From the NCBI GenBank assembly GCA_025506515.1, contig CM046454.1, forward strand, positions 38,107,440 through 38,171,439: a stretch of DNA of 64,000 nucleotides, in the 5' to 3' direction. The stretch comes from Flaveria trinervia (Eukaryota; Streptophyta; Magnoliopsida; Asterales; Asteraceae). Shown piece by piece: positions 22,535-33,378 of the stretch. The translations under genes and the position numbers were made by a program. How positions within the stretch are numbered: the stretch's first letter is position 1; the number at the start of each line of letters is the position of its first letter. The notes beneath the pieces are model-generated. The model saw only the letters and a list, made by a program, of their open reading frames with translations. It did not search any database and had not been told where the DNA came from.

Positions 22535-23727
22535 GTAAAGGATGTGGATACGCTAACACCACAACTTCCCGATGTACCAGTTGTGTGTGACTTTCCAGAT
22601 GTGTTCATAGAAGACTTACTAGGAGTGCCAGCTGACTGAGAGATCGATTTTCAGCTCGATTTGATACCGGGTGCCCAACTTGTTGCCAAGGCACCGTATT
22701 GGTTGGCTCCGACTGAGATGAAAGAGTTGATGGAGCAATTGCAAGAGCTGCTCGATAAGGGGTTTATTAGGCCGAGTATCTCTCCTTGGGGTGCTCCGGT
22801 CTTATTTGTGAAGAAGAAAGATGGAAGTATGGGGATGTGTATTGACTACCATGAGTTGAATAAGTTGACGATAAAGAACCGATACCCCTTCCCGAGAAGT
22901 GATGATTTGTTTGATCAGCTTCAAGGTGCCAGTTGGTTCTCAAGGATAGATCTTTAACCGGGCTACCATCAATTAAGGTGAAAGAGCAGGATGTCCCTAG
23001 AACAGCTTTTCGCAAGCGTTATGGTCACTATGAGTTCCTCATTATGTCATTTGGTTTGACCAATGCGCCAGCTGCTTTTATGGATCTGAAGAATCGAGTG
23101 TGTCAGCCGATGTTGGAGAAATCAGTGATTGTGTTTATTGATGATATCCTAATTTATTTGAAGAGCGAGATAGAGCAATGCGGTAATATTCGGGAGGTTC
23201 TGGAGACATTGACAAAGGAGAAGTTGTACGCCAAGTTCTCCAAGTGCGCGTTCTGGTTGCGCAAAGTTCAGTTCTTGGGTTATGTGGTGAATCCTGATGG
23301 GATTATGGTGGACCCCACAAAGATGGAGGCAGTGATGCAATGGAAGTCTCCAAACATGCCATCTGAGATTCGTAGTTTCTTGGGTTTGGTGGGCTACTAC
23401 AGAAGATTCATTCAAGACTTCTCCAAGATCGCTTCTCCACTAACTAAGTTGACCCAGAAAGATGTAAAGTTTGTATGGGGTCAAGCTCAAGAGAAGGAGT
23501 TTGAGGAATTGAAGGTGAGGTTGAATCAAGCTCCTGTTCTATCATTACCCGATGGAATTGAAGATCTAGTGGTTCATCCTGATGATTCCTACTCGGGGTT
23601 GGGGTGTGTGTTAATGAACAGAGGAAAGGTTATAGCCTATGCATCCCAGCAGTTGAAGGTTTATGAGGTTAATTATCCTACTCATGACTTGGAGCTAGTA
23701 GCCGTGGTCTTTGGGTTAAAGATTTGA
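22535..23727 (+). pseudogene. TEK-1 reverse transcriptase and RNase H
   Basis: Two overlapping frames: 22661-22957 (KGFIRPSISPWGAPVLFVKK, CIDYHELNKLTIKNRYPFP) and 22933-23727 (YGHYEFLIMSFGLTNAPAAF, VIVFIDDILIY with an intact FIDD box, GLVGYYRRFIQDFSKIASPL). RNase H continues with VHPDDSYSGLGCVLM (the usual SDAS reads PDDS), AYASQQLK and THDLELVAVVFGLKI, then a stop at 23725. A frameshift is needed near 22945. This is the best-preserved part of the element. Confidence 0.9.
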
Positions 23728-24254
23728 GGCACTACCTTTATGAGACGAAGTGCACCATATTCACTAACCACAAGTTCTTGAAGTATTTCTTCGAGCAGAA
23801 GAACGTGAACATGAGGCAAAGGAGATAGTTGAAGCTCATAAAAGACTACGATTGCGAGATCCATTACCATCTGAGCAAAGCCAATGTGGTGGCGGATGCC
23901 CTTAGCTGGAAGGAGAGACCCAAACTGATTCGGGTGAAAGCTTACCAGCTAATCATGACCTCCAACATGATGAAGCAAGTTAGAGAGTTTCAAGATAAAG
24001 CATTGAAAGAAGATCATCTTAACTCTGAAAGAATGAGAGGTCTGGTCGCGAAGTTGGGTGAAAACACACTTGGTGCTAAGACCCGATTCGGGCGGATGTG
24101 GATTCCTCGTTATGGGGATCTACGTATGAAGATTATGGATAAAGCTCATAAGACTTGATACACTATTCATCCTAGAGCTAAAAAGATGTACCAAGACATG
24201 AAGAAAGAATATTGGTGGCCGGGTATGAAGCGTGATGTGGTGGAGTATGTGAGT
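23728..24254 (+). pseudogene. TEK-1 RNase H end and integrase N-terminus, cut at 24255
   Basis: The frame 23829-24158 reads DYDCEIHYHLSKANVVADAL, the classic end of gypsy RNase H, then linker and MDKAHKT. After a stop, YTIHPRAKKMYQDMKKEYWW and VVEYVS give the first half of the integrase zinc-binding domain. At 24255 this stops being integrase, and sequence beginning TGTCACACCCCG takes over, so the gene is interrupted between the His pair and the Cys pair. Confidence 0.85.
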
Positions 24255-26465
24255 TGTCACACCCCGATCGATGGCAGAATCATCGGGGCGGACGAATAGG
24301 AGACGATAGCTCATAGCACATGGAACTAATTAAGTTGAAATATTATTAAATATCAATATTTATTAAAACATTACAAGAAAAATAAGTTCATATATTACAA
24401 AAGCATCAAATAAAGAAATAACATGTTAAGTTAAACTAGGTTATATGAGTTTGAAGAGAATCCACAAGTAGTAAACCTGAAACATGTTAAAAATAAGAGT
24501 TCAACTTTGAAAGTTGGTGAGATTTCCATAGTTTGCAATACATAAGTATATAAAAGATGGCAATTCATGTTATAAGTTAGAGAGTAAAGTAACTAGGGAT
24601 GTAACACAGAATGCACAATCAAACCTTGACAAAGTTTTACAAGTCTCAAACGTTTACAAGTATATACGATTAGCTAAGTGTACTTGTATTAACCAAGCAG
24701 GCTTGTCAGGTCTATAGATCTATGACGTCTCCAGGCTAGCAATAGTTAATAATTGTACATATATTCGACATTACATGGTGGGTACAAAGCTCAACTAACC
24801 ACAACACACAAGTAAATTGCCATAAGTTTACAAGAATCAAATGTTTACAAGTGCAATGTTTATAAAGTAACATGTTTCACCCCAAAGTGCAAAAATATGA
24901 AAAAGAGGGTATAGAAATACTCGCTTGATTTATATAAGGTGATGATAAGAAATTAAACGAGGCTCCAACGATTTCTCTTACAAGTTGCCTACACGTATAT
25001 GTTCCAAGATTAAGTTTGATAATAAGATTAACAATAAGATGTGAACTAGGGTTTTAATTGGAATTTAGGGGTTTAAATAATTAAACAAAATAATGAATCG
25101 TTTATGTTTTGGTTTAATAAAGATAATATGAATCAATTAGGTTCAAGAATAATTAAAAATGTCTCAACAGTTTAAGTTATTGATTTAATAGAAATTAAGT
25201 TTAATATGTGAAAAGAAATAACTAATTTAATAATTATTTATTTAAAACTTGACAAAGAGAATTAATGAAATAATGATTTAAATGACGTTACAATTATTTA
25301 AAATCATTTGATAGAGTTTTAAACTTTTTAAATGATTTATTAGAAAATTCTTATAATATCAAGACTCTTAAAATAACAGTAAAGTATAATATTTAATATC
25401 AAGCTTTTATATGATTTATATAATTTATTATCAAGACTTTAAAATAACGTATAATAGAAAGTGATCTTGTTTTATAAGTTAAAAAAAAAACTTAAATAAA
25501 ATTTTAAGGAATAACATTATTGACTAATTATGTATAACATATTTAAATGTATAAATGAATAATTAATTATTTAAATAACTATTAAAATAACTATTTTAAT
25601 AATTATTTATTTAAAACAAGTAGATTTATAATGTTTAAAATAGTCTACATTTGAACCAATATAGGTTTATAACATTTAAATTACATAAAGTAACTAATAA
25701 TTTTTATAATCTTTGTTACCTTTTACAAAGTAATTAAATTTAGAAAAAAAACATAAGTTTTTAAAACCTTTAAAAAATTTAGTTTAATAATTTTAGAAAA
25801 ATTTTAGTTAACAAAGTAATTTGCATTTAGATTAATTAGTATAATAATAGTTTTCAGAATAAAAGAAATGTAAAAAAAATAATTAATTAAAAGGTTGGCA
25901 GAGGCCCGGTTCGAACCCGGGACCTCATGCCTATGATGGGTGTTAACTACCAGTTGGGCTAAAGCCCAGGTGTGATCAAAATCCAGCTTAAAATCTTTTA
26001 AACTCTAATTGCTTATTTCCTCCAAATCACTATGAACCCTAATTCGACTTGAATCCAATTGAACCCTAAAAGATTTATGTTAATGAATGCAATGTTAGGG
26101 CTTTTAATTCCTTAATGAAATCGAATGTATGGATGTATGTAATTTGAGATGCAAACGTTTGTGATAGTTAAATTCCCTTTGTATGAAGCTTCCATGGGTG
26201 TTTAGAATTCAAAGCCCCCAAACAATTTTAAGTTACCATGCTTCTGGATGAACACTTAGAATAGTCGTTGACTTTCTGGAGAAAAAGTGAAGTTTAGGAT
26301 TTGACTTAGGATGTTCCCGGGGGTTCATTTAAGCTGACTTTTGAGGGCATAGATGTTATGATGGGCATGTTATGATGTATGTTTGATGCTTATGCATGAT
26401 GGTATGTATGATGTATGTTATGTAGGAATGATGCCCTGTATAGTGATGTTGTATGTCTATGTTTA
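24255..26465. other. Intervening LTR-like and AT-rich sequence between TEK-1 integrase and TEK-2
   Basis: Begins TGTCACACCCCGATCG, a terminus typical of the inner end of a gypsy LTR in minus orientation. I could not place its other end or a matching duplication of tgagt, so it may be a truncated or solo LTR. 25030-25890 is very AT-rich without ORFs. A tRNA-like segment lies at 25896-25968. 26040-26465 is probably the first part of the TEK-1 3' LTR, since TEK-2 is inserted at its right end. No gene supported. Confidence 0.5.
25896..25968 (-). other. tRNA-like sequence with Pol III A and B boxes
   Basis: On the minus strand TAGCCCAACTGG (25961-25950) fits the A-box consensus and GGTTCGAACC (25917-25908) fits the B box. 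The two start 44 bases apart, as in a tRNA. A five-pair stem (cccgg/ccggg) closes a seven-base loop as in a T-arm. The would-be acceptor halves do not pair, so this is not a working tRNA gene; a tRNA-derived SINE head or tRNA pseudogene fits. A T-rich stretch follows on the minus strand. Confidence 0.55.
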
Positions 26466-28367
26466 TGTAAGGCCCCGTTCCCGGGACGCTTACAGCTGGA
26501 TTCTCATCGTACATAAAACATATAATTATATTTGCATTTAATAAATCGCAGCGGAAAACTAAACAAACTTTCATTTTCATGTAAATGCTTTTGCAAACTA
26601 ATACAACATTCATTACAAAAATTGTTTGTTCGCATTACAATGCAAAAACATTAATCAAAAGAATGCCAATCCAAAAAGGCTGAGTAGTCGCCCGTGCCAT
26701 CCTCAGCAATCATTACCTGCCAACTGGAAACACATCAAAGTCAGCGTTGCTGAGTGAGTTCTATTTTTATAAATAAAACATACTTTACTTTCAGATAAAA
26801 CCGTTCGTTACTTCTACATGATCACACATCGTACGTACACATAGATAATATCATTATTATCTTCTTCATTCGTTCATTCGTTCTTCCATTACCTTACTTG
26901 CGCATCGGACATCATCCCGAACCAATACCATGTGCTACACCCTGGTTAGTCGTAGCTACCGGGCCGAAGTCAACAAATGACAGCTAAACGTATGCCACGG
27001 TACTAGGAGTAACCATCAGTCTTAGCTACTGGGCCGAAGTCAATGAATGACATCTAAACATATGCCACAGTACTAGGGGTGAGCGGTAGAGATTCTATAT
27101 TTAGGGTCAATCACCAAGAAGGACCCCGTATCCGATGTGTTAAAGACGTTTCATTCGTTCATCATGTTCCGCTTTCTTTATCTTTCACTTTACGTTACAT
27201 AATACTTCGTTCATCATCATAACAAGTAAAGCCACAGGAAAGATATATACATCACATAAGGAACATAAACATGCATCAACATCACATCATACATGGCAAC
27301 ATCATACATACACAACATGCACATCATCACCCTCATCATGCCCAACATGCTTTCTAAGACCTCGATCGTCATCTTAAAAACCCTTATGGAATCCTTTACA
27401 TCAAAACTTACATCTGCACTTTCCCCTGAAAGTCAGAAGTCAATCTACACCTTCCTCGGGTTCAACAGCCCTATTCGGGCGTATGGACACCCTTCAGTCG
27501 CATGGCCTCCATGCGACTGAACATCATGCGATTGAACTAATACGGATGAACACCTATGGGAATGAACATCCAGTCATGCGAATGAACAATGCGGATGAAC
27601 ACCTATGCGAATGAACATCCAGTCGTGCGAATGAATAATGCGGATGACACCTATGCGACTGGACCATCAGTCGTGCGAATGAACCTTCAGTCGCATGACC
27701 CCCATGCGACTGGCCCTCCAATCGTGCGAATGAACCCCAATCGCACCGTAATCGGCCGTATGGCCTCCATTCGGCCTCCAGTCGGTCGCCTAGCCCTAAC
27801 TGATGTAGAATGCAGTTCAACCCGACTGCAGCCAAGGGTTTTCGGCCTCCAAACTCATCTACACCCATTTTAAGCCTAAATCGACCATCCTAAACCTTAG
27901 GGATGCATACCATAACATCATTCAAGCACAACCAAGCAAGAAATCAAGTCACAATCGCGTCATACATATACATACACATACACAAACGGGTCAACTTACA
28001 CACATACGAAAAACTCGATTTCAGATGTTTTCCAGCCCCAAATCGTTTGAAAACAAGTAAAAGAGGGGTCCTAGAACTCACCTAAACGAGCACAACAACA
28101 AAAGCTTCGATTCGGCTTGCTTCACGATGATTTTGGCGACTCGAATCGACTCGAACCAACACTTTTTCCTCTTTTTCCCTTCTTTCTCTCTATTCTCATC
28201 TTTGTGAGCTGAAATGTGAGTGTGGGGAGAGTGGGCTGCCCTCTCCCTACATATGTCACCACATTTCCCAACTTTTCTTCGTTGGCGGGTTTGGTCCCTC
28301 GACTTTTGGACTTTATTTTCTTTTCTTTCGCCACCGGCTACAAAATAATAAATATTCGGGCGTTACA
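26466..28367 (-). repeat. TEK-2 3' LTR (1902 bp)
   Basis: It matches 33379-35235 along its length. Inside, about 26945-27085 holds a tandem pair of about 75 bases (agctaccgggccgaagtcaa...). 27500-27760 holds an array of catgcgaatgaac and catgcgactgg units, with one more unit of about 50 bases than the partner LTR (near 27546-27600). A polypyrimidine run at 28368-28384 (agtccaccccccttaa on plus) is the polypurine tract of the minus strand. A short tandem repeat of about 20 bases lies just beyond, at 28390-28429. Confidence 0.9.
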
Positions 28368-28457
28368 AGTCCACCCCCCTTAAATAGGTTTCGTCCCCGA
28401 AACCTGTTATTCGTCCCCGAAACCTGTTATTCGTCGAACAAACACGGATATGCTGTC

Positions 28458-29990
28458 TCATTTCTTCTTCGATCTCCCACGTTGACTCGGATCCTTCCTG
28501 TGCTTCCACTGTACACGCACAAGAGGAACCACTTTATTCCTTAGCCTCTTTTCCCTACGATCGATGATTTCCACTGGTTGCTCCACATAGTTGAGCCGTT
28601 CGTCTACTTCAATATCTTCCAATGGGACAATCATATCTTCATCTGCTAAGCACTTCCTTAAATGAGATACATGGAATGTCGGGTGAATTCCACTTAACTC
28701 ATCCGGCAACCCCAATCTATAGGCCACCTCTCCTACTCGAGCAACGATTCGGAAAGGGCCTATATATCTTGGGCTCAACTTGCCCCGCTTTCTGAATCTG
28801 ATAATACCCTTCCAAGGTGAGACCTTCAACATAACCCGGTCACCCACCTGGAACTCAATTGGCCTACGTCGCTTATCGGCATACGACTTCTATCTATCTT
28901 TGGCTGCCTTCATGAAGGCTTTAATCTTTTCAAGCTTTTCTGTCGTAGCCTCGATTACTTCGACGCTCCCCAATTCCTTCTGACCAATATCACCCCAACA
29001 AACGGGTGTTCTGCATCTCCTACCATATAGCATCTCATATGGTGGCATATCAATACTAGCATGATAGCTGTTGTTGTATGAGAATTCGGCTAACGGTAAG
29101 TGTCATCCCAACTTCCACCAAAATCGATCACACACGCCGGAGCATGTCTTCCAGTGTCTGAATGGTCCTTTCTGACTGACCATCAGTCTGGGGATGATAA
29201 GCCGTGCTAATATGTAACCTCGTCCCCATAGCATCGTGGAATTTCTTCCAAATTTAGATGTAACCGAGTGTCACGATCAGACACAATAGACACCGCACAC
29301 ACCATGACGAGCTACGATTTCCTTGATGAACAGATCAGCCAACCTCTCAGATGAATACGTCTCGCGGATCGGTAGAAAATGAGCGCTCTTCGTCAACGAT
29401 CAACTATCACCCATATGGCATCATACCCTTTCGGGGTACGTGGCAGCTTTGTAATGAAGTCCATGGTGATGTGCTCCCTTTCCATTCCGGTATATCCAAA
29501 GGTGTATCTTCCCGTATGGCTTTTGATGCTCTGCCTTCACCTGTAAGCAAGTAAGGCACTTACTCACATACTCCACCACGTCACCTTCATACCCGGCACC
29601 AATAATCTTTCTTCATGTCATGGTACATTTTCGTGGCACCAGGATGAATGGAGTATCGAGTCTTGTGGGCTTCATCCATTATCTTCACCCGTAGATCCCC
29701 AAAACGAGGATTCCACACACGACCGAATCGAGTTCTAACACCGAGTGTGTTTTCACCCAATTCCCCAACCAGACCTCTCATTCTTTCCGAGTTAAGGTGA
29801 TCTTCTTTCAATGCCTCATCTTGAAACTCCTTAACTTGCTTCATCACATCGGAGGTCATGATTAATTGATAAGCTTCCACCCGAATCGGCTCGGGCCTCT
29901 CTTTTCGGCTAAGGGCATCCGCCACCACATTAGCTTTGCCTGATGGTAATGGATCTCGCAATCATAATCCTTTATAAGTTCCAACCATCT
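28458..29990 (-). pseudogene. TEK-2 integrase and chromodomain remnant
   Basis: Reading leftward, 29961-29587 gives GKANVVADALSRKERPEP (RNase H end), linker and the HxxxH part of the integrase zinc domain (RYSIHPGATKMYHDMKK). The core at about 29560-29000 is split by several frameshifts. 28847-28458 gives GDRVMLKVSPWKGIIRF, RYIGPFRIVARVG, HPTFHVSHLRKCL and then VEQPVEIIDRREKRLR...VRVQWKHRK, a chromodomain-like tail of the Tekay type. The aromatic TWE end of that tail is out of frame because of a small indel near 28490. Chromodomains guide integration into particular chromatin. Confidence 0.8.
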
Positions 29991-30859
29991 CCTCTGCCTC
30001 ATGTTCAGATCCTTTTGCTCGAAGAAGTACTTCAAGCTCTTATGATCGGTGAATGGTGCACTTCGTCCCGTAGAGATAGTGCCTCCAGATCTTCAATGCA
30101 AAGACCACGGCTGCTAGCTCCAAGTCATGAGTGGGATAATTAACCTCATGACCATTAACTGTCGAGATGCATAGGCTATAACTTCCCTCTCTGCATTACA
30201 CACACCCCAACCCCGAGTAGGAAGCATCAGAATAAACCACTAGATCTTCACTTCCATCGGGTAATGACAGAACAGGAGCTTGAGTCAGTCTTGCTTTCAG
30301 CTCTTCGAACGCCTTCTCTTGAGCTTGACCCCATACAAACTTCACATCCTTTCGGGTCAACTTAGTTAGTGGAGAAGCAATCTTAGAGAAGTCTTGGATG
30401 AATCTTCTATAGTAGCCCGCCAAGCCCAAGAAACTACGGATCTCGGATGGCGTCTTTGGTGACTTCCATCATAAATAACCGCCTCCACCTTCGCCGGGTC
30501 AACATAATCCCGTCAGGATTCACCACATGACCCAAAAACTGAACTTCGCGCAACCAAAATGCGCACTTGGAGAATTTAGCATACAATTTCTCCCTTCTCA
30601 ACGTCTCTAGAACCTCTCGAATGTGACCGGCATGCTCAATATCGTCTTCGAATAAATCAGGATATCATCAATAAACACAATCACTGATTTATCCAACATA
30701 GGCCGACACACACGGTTCATCAGATCCATAAAAGCAGCTGGCGCGTTGGTCAAACCAAAGGACATGATCAGAATTTCGTAATGACCATAGCGCGTACGAA
30801 AGCTGTTTTAGGGATATCTTGCTCCTTCACCTTCAACTGATGATAACCCGATCGAAGAT
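29991..30859 (-). pseudogene. TEK-2 reverse transcriptase second half and RNase H (broken)
   Basis: VIVFIDDILIYSKT, with an intact FIDD, is readable near 30690-30650. 30429-30196 gives GLAGYYRRFIQDFSKIASPL and SEDLVVYSDASYSGLGCV, where the RNase H SDAS motif is intact. Several one-base indels break the frame, at about 30870, 30780, 30620, 30450 and 30190. The polymerase residues themselves look conserved, so decay is by indels rather than by loss of motifs. Confidence 0.85.
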
Positions 30860-33022
30860 CTATCCTCGACCAACTACAGCACCCTGAAGTTGATCGAACA
30901 AATCATCTATCCTCGGTAAGGGGTAGCGGTTCTTCACTGTCAACTTGTTCAGTTCGCGGTAGTCAATGCACATCCTCATACTACCATCCTTCTTCTTTAC
31001 AAATAGGACCGGAGCACCCCAAGGAGAGATACTCGGTCTAATGAACCCCTTATCAAGCAGCTCTCGCAACTGCTCCATCAACTCTTTCATCTCGGTTGGA
31101 GCCAATCGATATGGTGCCTTGGCAACAGGTTGGGCATCCGGTATCAAATCAATCTGAAATTCAATCTCTCTGTGAGGTGGCACTCCTGATAAGTCTTCTG
31201 GGAACACGTCTGGAAAGTCACACACAACCGGTACATCGGCTAGTTGTGGTGTGGGTGTATCCACATCCTTTACATAAGCCAAGTAGGCGCTACATCCACG
31301 CCTCATACACTTTCCCGCCACCGCCATTGAGATCACCTTCGGAATCGTAGTAACCCGATCACCATAAACCGTTACCAAACTTCCATCAGGCGTTGTCAAC
31401 CGAACCATTTTCTTGCAACACACAATGTTCGCCTCGAAATCCACCAACCAATCCATCCCAAGAACCAAATCGAAACCACCCAAGGTCATCACAAACGGTC
31501 TAACAGGAAACTTGTGACCCTCAAGTTCCACATCACAATTCTCTATCATCTCAGAAATCCTGGTAGACTTACCTATGGCAGTTTCTACATCAAAGGGTGC
31601 ATCAACACGTCTACTACTAACAGGCAGCTTAGCACAGAAAGCAGCAGAAATAAAACTCTTACTAGCACCCGAATCAAATAACACAGAAGCTAAAGTCTGG
31701 TTCACTAGAAACGTACCGGACACAACGTCAGGGTCCGTCCAAGCCTCCTCCTGTGTCATGGTGAACGCCCTGGTGCTCGCCCTCGGTCCATCACTTCCCG
31801 TCTTCTTCACCCCTGAACCCTCAGTCCTCGACTTCTTACAATCTCTGCTCATATGACCAGTTTCCCCACAGTTAAAACATTTGCTCGACATGCAATCCTT
31901 CGCCATATGCCCTGTCTTCCCACACTTGAAGCACAAGTTTGACCCAAACCTACATTCCCCGCTGTGCTCCCTTCCACACTTGCCACACCTTTTCGACCCC
32001 GCACTTGATGTGACCACACGGCGCTCATCCACCCGTGCCTTTTTGTTACCCATCGGGGCATCACCCCGACCAAACCGTCTCCCGTTCCAGTTCCGATCAC
32101 CACCACCCTTCTTACTTGCTTCAGTCACCACCACCTCCCGCTCGTCATACAGCCTCCCTGCCAAATCAACTGCCGACCTAAACGTGCTTGGCCGGGCGGC
32201 GATCATATGCCGGCGAACATCCATCGGTAAACCCTGAATATACCTCGTGATTTTCTGAGACAGAGGCGTCACTTGATCAGGCACAAGCCGTGCCATTTCG
32301 TTAAACTTGGTGGTATACTGCTGGTGTGTCATGGTTCCAGCCTCCAACTGTAAAAACTCCCTTTCCAACTTATCCATTTCCCGATGAGGACAAAATTCCT
32401 CAATCACCAACCTTCTCAGCTCAGGCCATTTCATTTTCCCAATGGCCCTACTACCCTCAGATTGGACAATGTTGTCCCACCAGCACAGAGCTGAATCCAC
32501 AAAAGAGTGGGTAGCAAACTTCACCTTTTGGTCCTCTCGGCACTCGCTGATATCGAGAACAGCTTCCATTTCCCTCACCCACCGGTGAGCGGCTGCAGCG
32601 ATGCCATTTCTATCAAAAGTAGGGGGCTTGCATCTCATAAATGCCCCGTAGTTACATCCTCGCACTGCCTCTGGCACAGGCTCTTCTTCTTCCTCTTCAT
32701 CATCAGACAGAACCGTTTCCGGCTCTGGCTGTTCCCGTTCTCCAGAGGATCTGTTTCTTTCTTTTCTTTCCCCTTCTCGTACAACCTTAATAACTTCAGT
32801 CACCACAGACGGTAAGATTGTCTGCATGACCTGATGGACTTCTTCTACAACAACCTCCTTTACTGAGGCTCTTAGATTGGTGCTTTCGTCACCACCCTTC
32901 GGATGAGGGGTCTCTGGTTCTTCATGAACCACTCTCTCAAATCTGGGTCTCCCTCTCTTAGGTCGCGGTTCAGCACCGTGACCTCCACCCCTAGAAGCTT
33001 TCGAAGATCTACCTCCGGCCAT
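30860..33022 (-). CDS. TEK-2 Gag-protease-RT N-terminal polyprotein (frameshifted at its end)
   Basis: A long open frame; I take the Met at 33022 (MAGGRSSKASRG) as the start because the 13 residues before it look like leader. Domains in order: basic and acidic N-terminus with a run of Glu, then retrotransposon gag at about residues 130-270 (WVREMEAVLDISECREDQKV, RRLVIEEFCPHREMDKLERE). Next are Cys/His motifs at about 350-405 (CGKCGREHSGEC with odd spacing, then CFKCGKTGHMAKDC and CFNCGETGHMSRDC). Protease follows with VLFDSGASKSFISAAF, then the RT fingers (CIDYRELNKLTVKNRYPLP). It ends at QLQGAVVGRG where a small indel shifts the frame. Confidence 0.9.
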   Translation of the reverse strand: MAGGRSSKASRGGGHGAEPRPKRGRPRFERVVHEEPETPHPKGGDESTNLRASVKEVVVEEVHQVMQTILPSVVTEVIKVVREGERKERNRSSGEREQPEPETVLSDDEEEEEEPVPEAVRGCNYGAFMRCKPPTFDRNGIAAAAHRWVREMEAVLDISECREDQKVKFATHSFVDSALCWWDNIVQSEGSRAIGKMKWPELRRLVIEEFCPHREMDKLEREFLQLEAGTMTHQQYTTKFNEMARLVPDQVTPLSQKITRYIQGLPMDVRRHMIAARPSTFRSAVDLAGRLYDEREVVVTEASKKGGGDRNWNGRRFGRGDAPMGNKKARVDERRVVTSSAGSKRCGKCGREHSGECRFGSNLCFKCGKTGHMAKDCMSSKCFNCGETGHMSRDCKKSRTEGSGVKKTGSDGPRASTRAFTMTQEEAWTDPDVVSGTFLVNQTLASVLFDSGASKSFISAAFCAKLPVSSRRVDAPFDVETAIGKSTRISEMIENCDVELEGHKFPVRPFVMTLGGFDLVLGMDWLVDFEANIVCCKKMVRLTTPDGSLVTVYGDRVTTIPKVISMAVAGKCMRRGCSAYLAYVKDVDTPTPQLADVPVVCDFPDVFPEDLSGVPPHREIEFQIDLIPDAQPVAKAPYRLAPTEMKELMEQLRELLDKGFIRPSISPWGAPVLFVKKKDGSMRMCIDYRELNKLTVKNRYPLPRIDDLFDQLQGAVVGRG

Positions 33023-33360
33023 CACACGCACACTGAAAGATTCAAACACCAACACAGTCATTCAAGGAAACAACTCAGTTTATGTCAAGTATGGTAAGTC
33101 CCTAATTACAGTGGCCAGTTGTGATTAGCCACTTACTTTACTCTGCATACCCCAAGTATTACCTGTCCTGACTACATCAGTATTTAAACCTACATACAAC
33201 ACATAACCACATACCATGTGCACATAAAACCGGTTAACTTAACGAAAATACCTGATGGCACGCAGCTACTCAGATTGGCATCCCATTCCTATTCCCATTC
33301 CGTCCCATTCTCAGTTTAAGATTAGGTTTATTTCGAAAATTTACCCATTTCACTTAAACT

Positions 33361-33375
33361 TTGGCTCTGATACCA
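33361..33375 (-). promoter_or_regulatory. TEK-2 primer-binding site (tRNA-Met type)
   Basis: On the minus strand tggtatcagagccaa lies three bases inside the 5' LTR. It matches the initiator tRNA-Met primer site. 33023-33360 between it and gag is a leader with no ORF. Confidence 0.9.
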
Positions 33376-33378
33376 ACT

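Noticed and set aside
25896..25968. A functional tRNA gene
   Set aside because: The acceptor halves do not pair and there is no convincing anticodon arm. Retained only as a tRNA-like unit.
27554..27873. Open frames on both strands in the TEK-2 LTRs (also 34470-34741), rich in repeated RMN and SFARL
   Set aside because: Products of the catgcgaatgaac array inside a non-coding LTR. Both strands are open to a similar extent, which is a composition effect.
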